From contig NZ_BLLG01000007.1 in the NCBI RefSeq assembly GCF_011766325.1, forward strand, positions 1-64,000: DNA of 64,000 nt. The letters run 5' to 3'. Below are positions 35,609-44,517 of this stretch, one piece after another. Within the stretch, counting starts at the first letter, position 1, and each line of letters begins with the position of its first letter. This DNA comes from Streptomyces pacificus. Its GTDB lineage: Bacteria; Actinomycetota; Actinomycetes; Streptomycetales; Streptomycetaceae. The position numbers were made by a program, and so were the translations under genes. A model generated the notes under the pieces. That model made no database searches. It was not told where the DNA came from and saw only the letters and a program-made list of their open reading frames with translations.

Positions 35609-36979
35609 ATGAGCAGCGACCAGCAGAATCCGTACGGTGCCCACGACCCCTACGGACAGAATCCACCGGAACCGCATGCCGCCGGGACCTGGCACAATCC
35701 GCCGGACCACCACGTGACCCAGACCTGGGAAGGGCAGACCTGGGACACCCAGTACCAGCCGGTGGTCGACCACGCGCAGCACGCCCCGTATGCGCAGGGC
35801 GGCCCGTATGCGCAGGGCGCCGCGTACGCGCCGGGCGACGGTCACCACGCGCCGGGCGCCCTGGGGCCCCAGGGTGTTCCGTACGCGCAGGGCAACCCGT
35901 ATGCGCAGGGCGGCCCGTATGCGCAGGGTGGTCCGCATCCGCAGGGCGCCGCGTACGCACCCGACGGCGGTCACCCCGCGCCGGGCGGCGGTCACCGCGT
36001 GGGCGCAGCCGCCGCGGATACCGCGTATCCGCCGCCGGTGGGGGCGTCCCCGTCGCCCCGTACGGCGCACCCGCTGCCGCCGGAGGGGCGGCCGGGCGCG
36101 CCCGCGGGGTACGGACCGCAGGGCGCCTCCTACGGCCCGGTGCCGGAACCCCCGGCGGCGGGCGGATCCCCCGCGGGTGCCGCGCCCGCGTACGGCGCAC
36201 CCACCACCCTGGGCAACACCCGGGTCACCGATGCCCAGCGCGCCCGCGCCGAGGGCCGTTCGCCGATCATCCCGCCCGGTGTGCGGCCCGCCGGCCTCAC
36301 GGCCCTCCTCGGTCTGCTGCTCGCGGCGACCGCCGGCGCCTCCCCGTACCTGCTGCTGTTCCCGCTGATCGCGCTGCAGGGACTCACCGCGGCCGGTTGG
36401 TTCAGGCTGAACGGGATGTGGCCCGCACGCCAGGGCATCGCGCTCGCCTTCGCCGGCGGTCTCGCCGCCGATGCCGTGCTGCTGGCCGCGGGCCGGGAGC
36501 ACGCCCCGGCCGCGCTCATCGGCACCCTCGGCGTGTGGGTTCTCCTCACGCTCGTGCTGCAGCTGCGCAGCCGTGCGTCGGCGGACGAGCGGATGTACGG
36601 ACTGATGGCGACGATCGCCTCCGCCGCGCTGACGATCGTCGCGGCCGGGTTCCTCGCAGCCGCCCCGGGGGCGGTCACGGCAGGTGGTGCAGCGGTCGCC
36701 GCCGCGGCGCTGGCCCGGGCGCTGCCGCTCCCCGGAGCCGCTTCCGCGGCGGTGGCCCTGCTGGGAGCCGCTGCCGCCGGTGCCGTGGCGGGTGCGGTGA
36801 GCGGTGTCGGTACGGCCGCGGTGCTGCCGGCCATGGGGGCCGGGATGTGTGCTCTGGTGGGCCTGCGGGTGGCGAGCTACGACTACCCCTCCCGGTTCGT
36901 GCACATGACGGCCGGTGTCGCACTGCCGCTCACCGCCGCGGCGCCGATCGTGCTGCTGCTCGGACGGGCGATCGGCTGA
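35609..36979 (+). CDS. Membrane protein with Gln/Gly/Tyr-rich repeat N-terminus
   Basis: A 456-residue protein. Residues 1-225 are low complexity, with repeated PYAQGG/AAYAPG units encoded by near-18-bp DNA repeats (35780-35955). Residues about 232-456 contain 8-9 hydrophobic helices (for example PAGLTALLGLLLAATAGA). No conserved catalytic motif. ATG 35609 with CAGGAGGG upstream; probably in one transcript with the MoaD-like gene. Function unknown. Confidence 0.75.
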   Translation: MSSDQQNPYGAHDPYGQNPPEPHAAGTWHNPPDHHVTQTWEGQTWDTQYQPVVDHAQHAPYAQGGPYAQGAAYAPGDGHHAPGALGPQGVPYAQGNPYAQGGPYAQGGPHPQGAAYAPDGGHPAPGGGHRVGAAAADTAYPPPVGASPSPRTAHPLPPEGRPGAPAGYGPQGASYGPVPEPPAAGGSPAGAAPAYGAPTTLGNTRVTDAQRARAEGRSPIIPPGVRPAGLTALLGLLLAATAGASPYLLLFPLIALQGLTAAGWFRLNGMWPARQGIALAFAGGLAADAVLLAAGREHAPAALIGTLGVWVLLTLVLQLRSRASADERMYGLMATIASAALTIVAAGFLAAAPGAVTAGGAAVAAAALARALPLPGAASAAVALLGAAAAGAVAGAVSGVGTAAVLPAMGAGMCALVGLRVASYDYPSRFVHMTAGVALPLTAAAPIVLLLGRAIG

Positions 36980-37185
36980 CCTCGGCGAGGCCGGCCCGTA
37001 CCGGATCGGCCTCGCCCGGACCGGACCGGACCGGACCGTGCCGGGCTGGTGCCGGTCCTGGCCCCCCGGTCGTGGTCCCCCGGTCCGGGCCGGTCCGGTC
37101 CGGGAACCACCGACGTGCCAGGAACGTCGATCACTGAGTCCGCTTCCGTCCGGGAGCGGTGTCGACAGGGGTGGGAGAAACACGC

Positions 37186-37875
37186 GTGCGCGCACTGCGA
37201 ATACTGCTGATCACCGCGGTGGTCCTGGGCGGCCTCTTCGTCGCCGCGGACCGGCTGCTGCTCTCCTACGCGGAGCAGGAGGCCGCCGAGAAGGTCAGGG
37301 CTCGCCAGGGTGCTTCCGGCACGACAGAGGTGTCGATCGCGGGCTTCCCCTTCCTGACCCAGGTCGCGGGGAAGGAACTGGAGCGTGTCGACGTCACCGT
37401 CCGGGGCGTCGAGGCGAGCGCCGGCGGGCGCAGGATGGTCATCAGCGAGATGTCTGCCGCGCTGCGCGATGTGCGTCTCGGCGGCGGCTTCTCCAGTGCC
37501 ACGGCGACGACCGCGACCGGTACCGCCCGCATTTCGTACGCCGACCTCGCCAAGGCGGTCGAAGAGGACGTCACGGTGGCGTACGGCGGAAACGGCAAGG
37601 TGAAGGTCACCGGCACGGTCGACATCGGCGGCCGGACGCTGTCCCGCAGCGTGGTCTCCACGGTCAGCCTGGTCGACGGGGGCACGATCCGGGTGCGGGC
37701 CGACGAGGTGCCCGGGGAGGGCATACCGATGCTCGAGAACCTCATCCGGCAGAAGACCGACTTCGACCGGGAGATCAGCGGTCTGCCGCAGGGGATGGAA
37801 CTGGAGAAGGTACAGGTGGAGGAGGGCGGCTTCGTCATCACCGTCACGGGCAGAAACGTTCCGCTGACCGGCTGA
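37186..37875 (+). CDS. DUF2993 (LmeA-type) phospholipid-binding protein
   Basis: A 229-residue protein with an N-terminal signal-anchor (ILLITAVVLGGLFVAADRLL) and a DUF2993 domain. In mycobacteria this family (LmeA) binds phospholipids and supports lipomannan synthesis in the cell envelope. Visible pattern: VSIAGFPFLTQVAGKELERV. GTG 37186 with GGGAGA 7 bases upstream is preferred to an in-frame GTG at 37159. Confidence 0.82.
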   Translation: MRALRILLITAVVLGGLFVAADRLLLSYAEQEAAEKVRARQGASGTTEVSIAGFPFLTQVAGKELERVDVTVRGVEASAGGRRMVISEMSAALRDVRLGGGFSSATATTATGTARISYADLAKAVEEDVTVAYGGNGKVKVTGTVDIGGRTLSRSVVSTVSLVDGGTIRVRADEVPGEGIPMLENLIRQKTDFDREISGLPQGMELEKVQVEEGGFVITVTGRNVPLTG

Positions 37876-38277
37876 AGCCGCCCGCCGGGTATCCGTTCGC
37901 CTGCCGCCTGCCGCCTGCCGCCTGCCGCCTGCCGCCTGCCGCCTGCCGCCCGTGGCGCGCCCGCGCTGTTCGCGCTACTGGACGGGTTCGCCGGTTCGCG
38001 CCTGCCGCCTGCCGCCTGCCGTCCTGCCGCCGGGCGCCCGGGTGCCCTGCTGCTGTGCCGGGCGGCTCGGCGACGGGGCCGCTTCCGCGCCCCGGTTGTT
38101 GCCCGGTCGGATGCTGAGACGTTTCTGTCCGCTCCGCAGATGGTGCGCCCGGCGACCGTCCCGCCGTCCTGCCCGGTGGGCCGGGTGGTGGTCGATCATT
38201 CCATAATTCGGACGATCGTGTCTCACGATACGACATGCCGGTGACACGGCCGCCGACTCGTCCCTACGATCGGACAC
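37876..38277. other. Repeat-rich region before the sulfur operon
   Basis: 402 bases without a gene. It holds two clusters of a 7-base CTGCCGC repeat. Nearer the leader peptide is an AT-richer stretch (38190-38235, CATTCCATAATTCGGACG and CGTGTCTCACGATACGACATG) that probably contains the promoter of the sulfur operon. Confidence 0.6.
37899..38031. repeat. Heptanucleotide (GCCTGCC) repeats in two clusters
   Basis: 37899-37950 carries just over seven uninterrupted 7-base units. A second cluster lies at 38000-38031. Noncoding. Confidence 0.9.
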
Positions 38278-38358
38278 ATGAAGCGACAGGCGGAACTCAC
38301 GAAGCGGCGGGCAGTCGACCTGTGCCGTGTCGCCGCCATGCTCTGTCGCGGCATCTGA
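38278..38358 (+). CDS. Cysteine-containing leader peptide of the sulfurtransferase operon
   Basis: A 26-residue frame from ATG 38278 to TGA 38356-38358, beginning MKRQAELTKRRAVDLCRV and ending with a second Cys (MLCRGI). It precedes the sulfurtransferase gene by 150 bases. Short, Arg-rich, Cys-ending peptides of this type are a recognised actinobacterial leader family before sulfur genes. The likely role is translation-dependent attenuation: ribosome stalling at Cys codons when cysteine is scarce. Confidence 0.75.
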   Translation: MKRQAELTKRRAVDLCRVAAMLCRGI

Positions 38359-38508
38359 GCGGAAGCGTCGGCTTCCGTATTCCCCGGGCCCTTCTGACCT
38401 GCCATGGATCAGGGCCAACCCCGTGCCCGACGCCCTCGCGGCGTACCGCACATCCCGCGCGAGACCCCAGCGCACACTCGCCGCACACTGCCCCGGAGGA
38501 GAGACAGC

Positions 38509-39354
38509 ATGAGCCGCAGCGACGTTCTGGTAGACGCCGACTGGGTCGAGGCCCGCCTCGACGACCCGAAGGTCGTCGTCGTCGAGGTCGACGAGGACAC
38601 CTCGGCCTACGACAAGAACCACATCAAGAACGCCGTCCGGATCGACTGGCAGAAGGACCTCCAGGACCCGGTCCGCCGTGACTTCGTGGACCAGGCCGGC
38701 TTCGAGAAGCTCCTGTCGGAGAAGGGGATCGGCAACGACGACACCGTCGTCCTCTACGGAGGCAACAACAACTGGTTCGCCTCGTACGCGTACTGGTACT
38801 TCAAGCTCTACGGCCACCAGGACGTGAAGCTCCTCGACGGCGGGCGCAAGAAGTGGGAGCTCGACTCCCGCGACCTCGTCGACGGTTCCGAGGTCCCGGA
38901 GCGCCCCGCCACCGAGTACAAGGCCAAGGCCCAGGACGCGTCCATCCGCGCGTTCCGCGACGACGTGGTGGCCGCGATCGGCAGCCTGAACCTGGTGGAC
39001 GTCCGTTCGCCCGACGAGTTCAGCGGCAAGCTGCTCGCCCCGGCCCATCTGCCGCAGGAGCAGTCGCAGCGCCCCGGCCACGTGCCGACCGCCCGTAACA
39101 TCCCCTGGTCGAAGAACGCCAACGACGACGGCACCTTCAAGTCGGACGACGAGCTCAAGGCCCTCTACGCCGGGGAGCAGGTCGACCTGGCGAAGGACAC
39201 CATCGCCTACTGCCGCATCGGTGAGCGCTCCGCCCTGACCTGGTTCGTCCTGCACGAGCTGCTCGATGTGGAGAACGTCAAGAACTACGACGGTTCCTGG
39301 ACCGAGTACGGCTCGCTCGTCGGCGTCCCGATCGAGCTCGGCGCCAACGCGTGA
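38509..39354 (+). CDS. sseA: Thiosulfate sulfurtransferase (rhodanese)
   Basis: A 281-residue enzyme with two rhodanese domains. The active loop CRIGERS (Cys235) is in the second; the first is inactive. It transfers sulfane sulfur from thiosulfate to an acceptor. ATG 38509 follows GGAGGAGAGACAGC. It is under the upstream Cys leader peptide and cotranscribed with the DUF1416 gene. The sseA name is by analogy; cysA has also been used. Confidence 0.92.
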   Translation: MSRSDVLVDADWVEARLDDPKVVVVEVDEDTSAYDKNHIKNAVRIDWQKDLQDPVRRDFVDQAGFEKLLSEKGIGNDDTVVLYGGNNNWFASYAYWYFKLYGHQDVKLLDGGRKKWELDSRDLVDGSEVPERPATEYKAKAQDASIRAFRDDVVAAIGSLNLVDVRSPDEFSGKLLAPAHLPQEQSQRPGHVPTARNIPWSKNANDDGTFKSDDELKALYAGEQVDLAKDTIAYCRIGERSALTWFVLHELLDVENVKNYDGSWTEYGSLVGVPIELGANA

Positions 39355-39390
39355 GTCCCGGACCCTCCGGAAGGCACGTTCCGGTCTCCC

Positions 39391-39426
39391 CGGAACTCCC
39401 GGAACTCCCGGAACTCCCGGAACTCC
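39391..39426. repeat. 9-bp tandem repeat (CGGAACTCC), four copies
   Basis: Four exact units between the sulfurtransferase and DUF1416 genes. Confidence 0.9.
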
Positions 39427-39470
39427 CGGGCCTCCGGACCCCGACCCCTCGACCGTAAGGACGGAAAAGC

Positions 39471-39758
39471 ATGTGTGGAGCGAAGGCCGGCGGCCCCGAC
39501 GCCTCGACGATCAAGCCCGGTGAGACCACTATCCAGGGCCAGGTGACCCGCGACGGCGAGCCGGTCACCGGCTATGTGCGCCTGCTGGACGCGACCGGCG
39601 AATTCACCGCCGAGGTCCCGACCTCGGCGACCGGGCAGTTCCGCTTCTACGCGGCGGAAGGGACGTGGACCGTGCGGGCCCTCGTCCCTGGCGGCACGGC
39701 GGACCGTACGGTCGTCGCGCAGACGGGCGGCCTCTCCGAGGTGGCCATCGCCGTCTGA
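39471..39758 (+). CDS. DUF1416 protein
   Basis: A 95-residue protein beginning MCGAKAGGPDAST, then a small beta-sandwich (GQVTRDGEPVTGYVRLLD and FRFYAAEGTWTVRALVPG). The family is nearly always encoded after a sulfurtransferase in actinobacteria, so a role in sulfur transfer is likely but unproven. Cys2 is conserved in the family. ATG 39471, with CGTAAGGACGG upstream. Confidence 0.92.
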   Translation: MCGAKAGGPDASTIKPGETTIQGQVTRDGEPVTGYVRLLDATGEFTAEVPTSATGQFRFYAAEGTWTVRALVPGGTADRTVVAQTGGLSEVAIAV

Positions 39759-39778
39759 CGGCCCGGTCCGGACCGGCC

Positions 39779-39835
39779 GAAGGGCCGCACCCCAGGGGGT
39801 TGGACGCTTTCCTGGACACGGGTGCGGCCCTTCGT
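39779..39835 (+). terminator. Terminator hairpin after DUF1416
   Basis: CGAAGGGCCGCACCC (39779-39793) pairs perfectly with 39821-39835: a 15-bp stem with a 27-base loop, 20 bases past the stop. Confidence 0.75.
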
Positions 39836-39898
39836 GCCGTCGGCGGTGCCCTTCCCGCAGGCGGCGTGGCCCTGGCTGCCGCCGGATGCGCCGCGTCC

Positions 39899-39904
39899 TA
39901 CGCT
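39899..39904 (+). promoter_or_regulatory. -10 box (TACGCT) for the DUF3099 gene
   Basis: TACGCT followed by 6 bases and then ATG 39911: the arrangement of a leaderless transcript. Confidence 0.5.
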
Positions 39905-39910
39905 GGAGGC

Positions 39911-40216
39911 ATGTACGCGCGGCGCCGTCACGCCTACTTCCTGCTGATGGGCGGATGCCTCGTCCTCTTCGTCTCCGCCTGGGCCTTCGTACGTCTGTGG
40001 TCGGTGCCGGTCGCCGTGGCCATGTGCGTCGTCGCCATGGTGATCCCGCCGCTCGCGGCGGTGGTGGCGAACCGGCGGGGGCCGGAGGACCGCTGGTGGG
40101 ACGACCCATCGGGTGATCCGCAGTCCGACGAGTGGTGGGACGAACTGGACGGCAGGCGGAAGCCGGGTCAGGACCAGGGGCCCGATCAGGGCCCGGGTTC
40201 GGGTTCGTCTCCGTGA
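39911..40216 (+). CDS. DUF3099 small membrane protein
   Basis: A 101-residue protein with two hydrophobic helices, about 9-27 and 31-52 (YFLLMGGCLVLFVSAWAF and VPVAVAMCVVAMVIPPLAAV). A Trp/Asp-rich tail (DRWWDDP, DEWWDEL) is typical of DUF3099. Function unknown. ATG 39911, apparently leaderless. The tail ends in Gln/Gly/Pro repeats. Confidence 0.82.
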   Translation: MYARRRHAYFLLMGGCLVLFVSAWAFVRLWSVPVAVAMCVVAMVIPPLAAVVANRRGPEDRWWDDPSGDPQSDEWWDELDGRRKPGQDQGPDQGPGSGSSP

Positions 40217-40701
40217 CGCTTCGGGTTCGTCTCCGTGGTGTGGTGCCCGGCGAGCCGGATCACCCGGGATCGCGTCGGCGATCTCCGGGTGCGGCCCGGT
40301 CGCCGGCCACCTCGCGCAGGGGTGCCGGCCTGGTGCTGAAGCTGCCGCCCGGTGTCACCTGCCGCCGCAGCGTGCCCGCCGCGACCTCGCCGAGGTCGCG
40401 GAGCGCTTTTCGCGGGCGCCCTCCCCCTGCCCACGCCGGCCGAGGGATTCGACGCCGGCGACGCATCGCGAGGACGGACACGGCCTCAACCAACCGGGCC
40501 GCGTCCACGGCGGAGGCCCTCAGTTACGCCGCCGATCCGCGTGACCGGTACGGGCGCTCACGCGCTCACGCGCTCACGACTGACAGGGTGTCCGCTTACG
40601 GGCTGCCCCAAGCCCGGACGGGGCGCGGTTCGACACCGGCGGCCCCGGCCTCGCCGCCGACCCGGTCCCGCCGCGACGGGGCACATTCGCCTGATGCGGC
40701 A
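40217..40701. other. Intergenic region between DUF3099 and DsrE genes
   Basis: 485 bases in a convergent gap, no supported gene. It contains a hairpin with 9-bp arms at 40380-40400 (GCGACCTC-GCC-GAGGTCGC core) and three GCTCACGC units at 40555-40578. Confidence 0.55.
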
Positions 40702-41064
40702 CTAGTAGACGAGTGCCTGGGTGCCGTCGGCCATCGCCTCGCTCACGAAGACCTGCGCGCCCGCGATCCGTACGCCTCCGATCACGTCCTTCTGTGTGAT
40801 CTCGCGCCGTGCCGCGCACTGCGTGCAGAGCGTGACTCGCCCGGCCGCCAGGACCGACTCGATGAGATCCGGCAGCGGTGCCGCGTGCGGGAGTTCGAAT
40901 TCCGCGGCCCGGCCCGGCAGGGCGAACCACGACGACTCGCCCGTCAGCCAGAGCGAGACCTCCACTCCGCTCGCCACCGCGACGGCGGCGACCGTGAAGG
41001 CCTGCGAGCAGCGTTCGGGGGCGTCGGCCCCGGCGGTCACCTTGATCACGAGCTTCTTGGCCAT
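40702..41064 (-). CDS. DsrE-family protein
   Basis: A 120-residue DsrE/TusD-like small protein: MAKKLVIKVTAG at the N-terminus, a Rossmann-like body, and a conserved VTLCTQCAARR with two Cys. Related proteins relay sulfur, but many actinobacterial members are uncharacterised. ATG 41064 lies 7 bases from TACAGT, suggesting a leaderless transcript. Confidence 0.85.
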   Translation of the reverse strand: MAKKLVIKVTAGADAPERCSQAFTVAAVAVASGVEVSLWLTGESSWFALPGRAAEFELPHAAPLPDLIESVLAAGRVTLCTQCAARREITQKDVIGGVRIAGAQVFVSEAMADGTQALVY

Positions 41065-41071
41065 GGGACGC

Positions 41072-41077
41072 ACTGTA
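41072..41077 (-). promoter_or_regulatory. -10 box (TACAGT) for the DsrE gene
   Basis: On the minus strand TACAGT, 7 bases, then ATG 41064. Confidence 0.5.
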
Positions 41078-41180
41078 ACGGGGGGAGGCTGTCCGGCCGC
41101 CCTCGCGGAGAGCGCCGCGCCCCCGCCGACTAAGCTGGGGTGCGGCCCGATCTGCCTTCGCGCTCATCCGAGGAGCACCT

Positions 41181-41279
41181 GTGATTGTTTTCTTCGAACT
41201 GCTGCTGGTCCTGGTGTGTGTGGGCGTCCTCGCCTTCACCGGCCTGGCCGTGAAGAAGCTGTACCAGGGCCAGCGCTAG
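41181..41279 (+). CDS. 32-residue membrane peptide
   Basis: GTG 41181, with GAGGAGCACC upstream, opens a frame ending in TAG 41277-41279. One hydrophobic helix (FFELLLVLVCVGVLAFTGLA) is followed by a basic end (KKLYQGQR). Good ribosome site and codon bias; followed after 30 bases by the nitrobindin-like gene. Function unknown. Confidence 0.65.
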   Translation: MIVFFELLLVLVCVGVLAFTGLAVKKLYQGQR

Positions 41280-41309
41280 TCCTTATCCCACTGACCGACA
41301 GAGCCAGCC

Positions 41310-41882
41310 ATGATCGAGATCCCGTCAGACCTCAACCCCGAGCTCGTGCCGCTCGCGTTTCTCCTCGGCACCTGGGAAGGCGTCGGCGTGTCCGACTTCC
41401 CCGGCTCGGAGAAGTGCAACTTCGGCCAGTCCGTGACCTTCAGCCACGACGGCCGGGACTTCATCGAGTACGTCTCGCACAGCTGGGTGCTGGACTCCGA
41501 GGGCAGGAAGGTCCGCCCCCTGGAGAGCGAGTCCGGCTACTGGAGGATCGACAAGGACCGGAAGGTCGAGGTCGTGATGGTGCGCGACCAGGGCGTCGTG
41601 GAGGTCTGGTACGGCGACCTCGCGGACAAGAAGCCGCAGATCGACCTGGCCACGGACGCGGTCGCGCGCACCGTCTCCGCCCCGCCGTACGCCGCCGGCA
41701 AACGGCTCTACGGCTATGTGAAGGGCGACCTGATGTGGGTCGGTGAGAAGTCCACCCCCGAGGTGCCGCTGCGGCCCTATATGTCGGCTCACCTGAAGAA
41801 GACCGTCACGCCCGAGCAGGTCGAGGCATGGGCCAAGGACCTCGGTGATCTGCCGGACGACGGCATCGCCTTCTTCAAGTGA
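41310..41882 (+). CDS. Nitrobindin-like (DUF1794/FABP-type) heme-binding beta-barrel protein
   Basis: A 190-residue ten-strand barrel protein. The signature LLGTWEGVGVSDFPG near residue 19 matches nitrobindins, which bind ferric heme and can isomerise peroxynitrite. The heme-ligand His normally lies near the C-terminus; MSAHLKKT is the candidate. ATG 41310. It may be cotranscribed with the preceding 32-residue peptide. Confidence 0.88.
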   Translation: MIEIPSDLNPELVPLAFLLGTWEGVGVSDFPGSEKCNFGQSVTFSHDGRDFIEYVSHSWVLDSEGRKVRPLESESGYWRIDKDRKVEVVMVRDQGVVEVWYGDLADKKPQIDLATDAVARTVSAPPYAAGKRLYGYVKGDLMWVGEKSTPEVPLRPYMSAHLKKTVTPEQVEAWAKDLGDLPDDGIAFFK

Positions 41883-42095
41883 CCTGAAGTGGCCCCTGCG
41901 CCTGCCCCGGCTCGCGCAGCGGTCCGTGCCGTGCGTGCCGTGCGCGCCCTGCGTGCCCTCGGCCGTCCGTACCGCGCGCGGTACGGACCGGACCGCAGGC
42001 GCAGTTCCCGGGGACCGGCCGCGGCTCCCGCACGGCGAACGGGGGCGCGGGCGGGACCGCGTCCCGACGCGGTCCCGGCCCCGGCCCCGGCTGCC

Positions 42096-42101
42096 TACAC
42101 T
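42096..42101 (+). promoter_or_regulatory. -10 box (TACACT) for nur
   Basis: TACACT, 6 bases, then GTG 42108: leaderless arrangement. Confidence 0.5.
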
Positions 42102-42107
42102 GGACGT

Positions 42108-42545
42108 GTGGTGAGCACCGACTGGAAGAGTGATCTGCGGCGGCGCGGTTACCGTCTGACCCCGCAGCGCCAGCTCGTCCTCGAGGCCGTTGACGCCCTG
42201 GAGCACGCGACGCCCGACGACATCCTCGTCGAGGTGCGCAAGACCGCGTCCGGGGTGAACATCTCGACGGTCTACCGGACCTTGGAGCTGCTGGAGGAGC
42301 TTGGCCTGGTCTCGCACGCCCACCTCGGGCACGGCGCCCCCACCTACCACCTGGCGGACCGGCACCACCACCTCCACCTGGTCTGCCGCGACTGCGGGGA
42401 CGTGATCGAGGCGGACGTCGACGTGGCCGCCGGGTTCACCGCGGAACTCCGGGAGAAGTTCGGCTTCGCCACCGATATGAAGCATTTCGCGATCTTCGGC
42501 CGGTGCGTGAAGTGCGAGGGACGGGTCGCGGACGGCCGGTCGTAG
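42108..42545 (+). CDS. nur: Nickel-responsive Fur-family repressor Nur
   Basis: A 145-residue Fur-family metalloregulator, the same length as the S. coelicolor Nur. The N-terminal winged helix (YRLTPQRQLVLEAVD, NISTVYRTLELLEELGLVSH) is followed by a His-rich metal site (YHLADRHHHLHLVCRDC). It represses nickel uptake and controls the switch between iron and nickel superoxide dismutases. Two adjacent GTG codons exist; the first (42108) gives the known length. Confidence 0.92.
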   Translation: MVSTDWKSDLRRRGYRLTPQRQLVLEAVDALEHATPDDILVEVRKTASGVNISTVYRTLELLEELGLVSHAHLGHGAPTYHLADRHHHLHLVCRDCGDVIEADVDVAAGFTAELREKFGFATDMKHFAIFGRCVKCEGRVADGRS

Positions 42546-42548
42546 GCT
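42543..42548 (+). promoter_or_regulatory. -10 box (TAGGCT) for ygfZ
   Basis: TAGGCT overlaps the nur stop codon and lies 7 bases before ATG 42556. Confidence 0.45.
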
Positions 42549-42555
42549 TGGGCCC

Positions 42556-43521
42556 ATGAAGAGCCCTCTGCTGTCCCTGCCCGGCGCCGTCCCGGCCGAG
42601 GGGCGCGACGAAGGTGTCGCCGCGCATTACGGCGACCTGTTCCGCGAGCAGCGTGCCCTCGCCGGCGGCACCGGTTTCGTCGACCTCTCGCACCGGGGTG
42701 TGATCACCGTCTCCGGGAAGGACCGGCTCGCCTGGCTGCATCTGCTGCTCACCCAGCACGTCAGCGGGCTGCCCCCCGGGGAGGCCGCCGAGGCGCTGAT
42801 CCTCTCCGCGCACGGCCACATCGAGCACGCGCTGTACCTCGTGGACGACGGCGAGACGGTGTGGGCCCATGTCGAACCGGGGACCCGGGAGGCGCTCCTC
42901 GCGTACCTGGAGTCGATGAAGTTCTTCTACCAGGTGGACATCGGTGACCGTACGGACGAGTTCGCCGTGGTGTTCCTGCCGGCCGGTTCGATCGCGGAGG
43001 CCCCCGAAGGCGTGGTCGTACGGGAGACCCCGCAGGGCCGCGACTTGTTCCTCCCGCGTGCCGCGCTGGAGTCGTACGCCGCGGCCAACGGCCCGGCGAT
43101 CGGTGTCCTGGCGTACGAGGCCCTGCGGGTGGAGACGCACCGCCCGCGGCTGGGCTTCGAGACCGACCACCGCACCATTCCGCACGAACTCGGGCTGATC
43201 GGCGCCGCCGTGCACCTGCAGAAGGGCTGCTACCGGGGGCAGGAGACCGTGGCACGCGTCCACAACCTGGGGAAACCGCCGCGCCGGCTGGTGTTCCTGC
43301 ACCTCGACGGCAGCGAGGTGCATCTCCCGGGGCACGGTACGCCGGTCCGGCTGGCCGCGGACGGTGCGGACGGCCGCCGGCTCGGCTTCGTCACGACGTC
43401 GGCACGCCACCACGAGCTGGGCCCGATCGCCCTGGCCCTGGTGAAGCGGAACGTACCGGTGGACGCGGAACTGATGGCCGGGAGCACGGCGGCGGCCCAG
43501 GAGGTCGTGGTCGAGCCGTAG
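42556..43521 (+). CDS. ygfZ: YgfZ/GcvT-like folate-binding protein
   Basis: A 321-residue protein of the YgfZ (IBA57-like) family, which helps maintain certain iron-sulfur enzymes in a tetrahydrofolate-dependent way. The diagnostic motif KGCYRGQET, with the reactive Cys, is near residue 225. DRLAWLHLLLTQHVSGL is typical of the GcvT-like N-domain. It follows nur by 10 bases but has its own candidate promoter. Confidence 0.93.
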   Translation: MKSPLLSLPGAVPAEGRDEGVAAHYGDLFREQRALAGGTGFVDLSHRGVITVSGKDRLAWLHLLLTQHVSGLPPGEAAEALILSAHGHIEHALYLVDDGETVWAHVEPGTREALLAYLESMKFFYQVDIGDRTDEFAVVFLPAGSIAEAPEGVVVRETPQGRDLFLPRAALESYAAANGPAIGVLAYEALRVETHRPRLGFETDHRTIPHELGLIGAAVHLQKGCYRGQETVARVHNLGKPPRRLVFLHLDGSEVHLPGHGTPVRLAADGADGRRLGFVTTSARHHELGPIALALVKRNVPVDAELMAGSTAAAQEVVVEP

Positions 43522-43945
43522 CGGTGCCCTCAAGATCGTGAAATCGCTTCCGCCGTGCCCGGTTTCCCACCGTTGGCCTTCACCCCCGCGCGCATTCCGG
43601 GGCGAGCCGTGAACCGGGCATCCAGGGCGGGAGCTTCGGCGGTCCCGTCGCGTCCCGCTGCCGTACTGCTCCTGCGGGCCGGACACCGTGGGTGCCCCGG
43701 GAGTACGGCGCCCGGGCACCCCGGGCCCCGGGAGGGGCGCGGGTCCCGAGGTACCGCAGCGCCCCGGGAGCCTGCTGCGGAAAGCGCGGATCACCCGTAC
43801 CCGGCCACCGCCGGTTCACCTGGCCGCGCCGGCCCGGCGCGGGCGGGCCCGTCGGGTGCCGACCCGGCATATGCCGGCTCGCTCCGCGTCGGCCCGTATA
43901 TGCCGCCCCACCCCGTGTGGCCCCGGAGCGGGGTGGCGGCAGCGC
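43522..43945. other. Convergent gap between ygfZ and dtd
   Basis: 424 bases, GC-rich. An imperfect hairpin (GGTGCCC...GGGCACC, near 43690-43720) may terminate ygfZ. No gene seen. Confidence 0.5.
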
Positions 43946-44371
43946 CTACACCTCGATCAGTACCGTGAACGGGCCGCTGTTGGTGAGCGACACCCTCATA
44001 CGTGCCCCGAACCGGCCCGTCTCCACCCGCGCTCCCAGCTCCCGCAGCCGCGCCACCACCTCGTCGACAAGCGGCTCGGCGATCTCGCCGGGCGCCGCGG
44101 CGTTCCAGGTAGGCCGGCGGCCCTTGCGGGCGTCCCCGTAGAGAGTGAACTGCGAGATCACCAGCAACGGGGCGTTCACATCCGAGCAGGACTTCTCGCC
44201 TTCGAGGATCCGCACCGACCACAGCTTGCGGGCCAGCTGCGCCGCCTGCTCGGACGTGTCGCCGTGCGTCACCCCCACCAGGACGCACAGCCCCTCGCCG
44301 ACGATCTCTCCCACGGTCTCATCGGCCACCTCGACGCTCGCACCGTCGACCCTTTGCACCACTGCACGCAT
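43946..44371 (-). CDS. dtd: D-aminoacyl-tRNA deacylase
   Basis: A 141-residue enzyme that removes D-amino acids mischarged on tRNA. The active-site motifs SQFTLYGD and NSGPFTV (Gly-cisPro) are both present, at the usual spacing. Length is standard. ATG 44371 follows TAGGTT by 7 bases on the minus strand. Confidence 0.96.
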   Translation of the reverse strand: MRAVVQRVDGASVEVADETVGEIVGEGLCVLVGVTHGDTSEQAAQLARKLWSVRILEGEKSCSDVNAPLLVISQFTLYGDARKGRRPTWNAAAPGEIAEPLVDEVVARLRELGARVETGRFGARMRVSLTNSGPFTVLIEV

Positions 44372-44378
44372 ACAGACC

Positions 44379-44384
44379 AACCTA
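44379..44384 (-). promoter_or_regulatory. -10 box (TAGGTT) for dtd
   Basis: On the minus strand TAGGTT, 7 bases, then ATG 44371. Confidence 0.45.
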
Positions 44385-44517
44385 TCGGGGCTGAACGGGT
44401 GCAGAGCGCCTGCATGGGCACCGTTCGTAGTGGCACGATGCACGGAGCCGGTGCATCCCTTCGGCCCTCCGGGCACGGGGGAGACCTCAGGCACCGGTCG
44501 AGGGGACTGATTCACGC

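Noticed and set aside
37899..38031. CRISPR-like repeats
   Set aside because: Units are only 7 bases and contiguous, with no unique spacers and no cas genes.
40217..40701. Plus-strand open frames after DUF3099
   Set aside because: Repetitive Arg/Pro/Ser translation, no start signal, no family.
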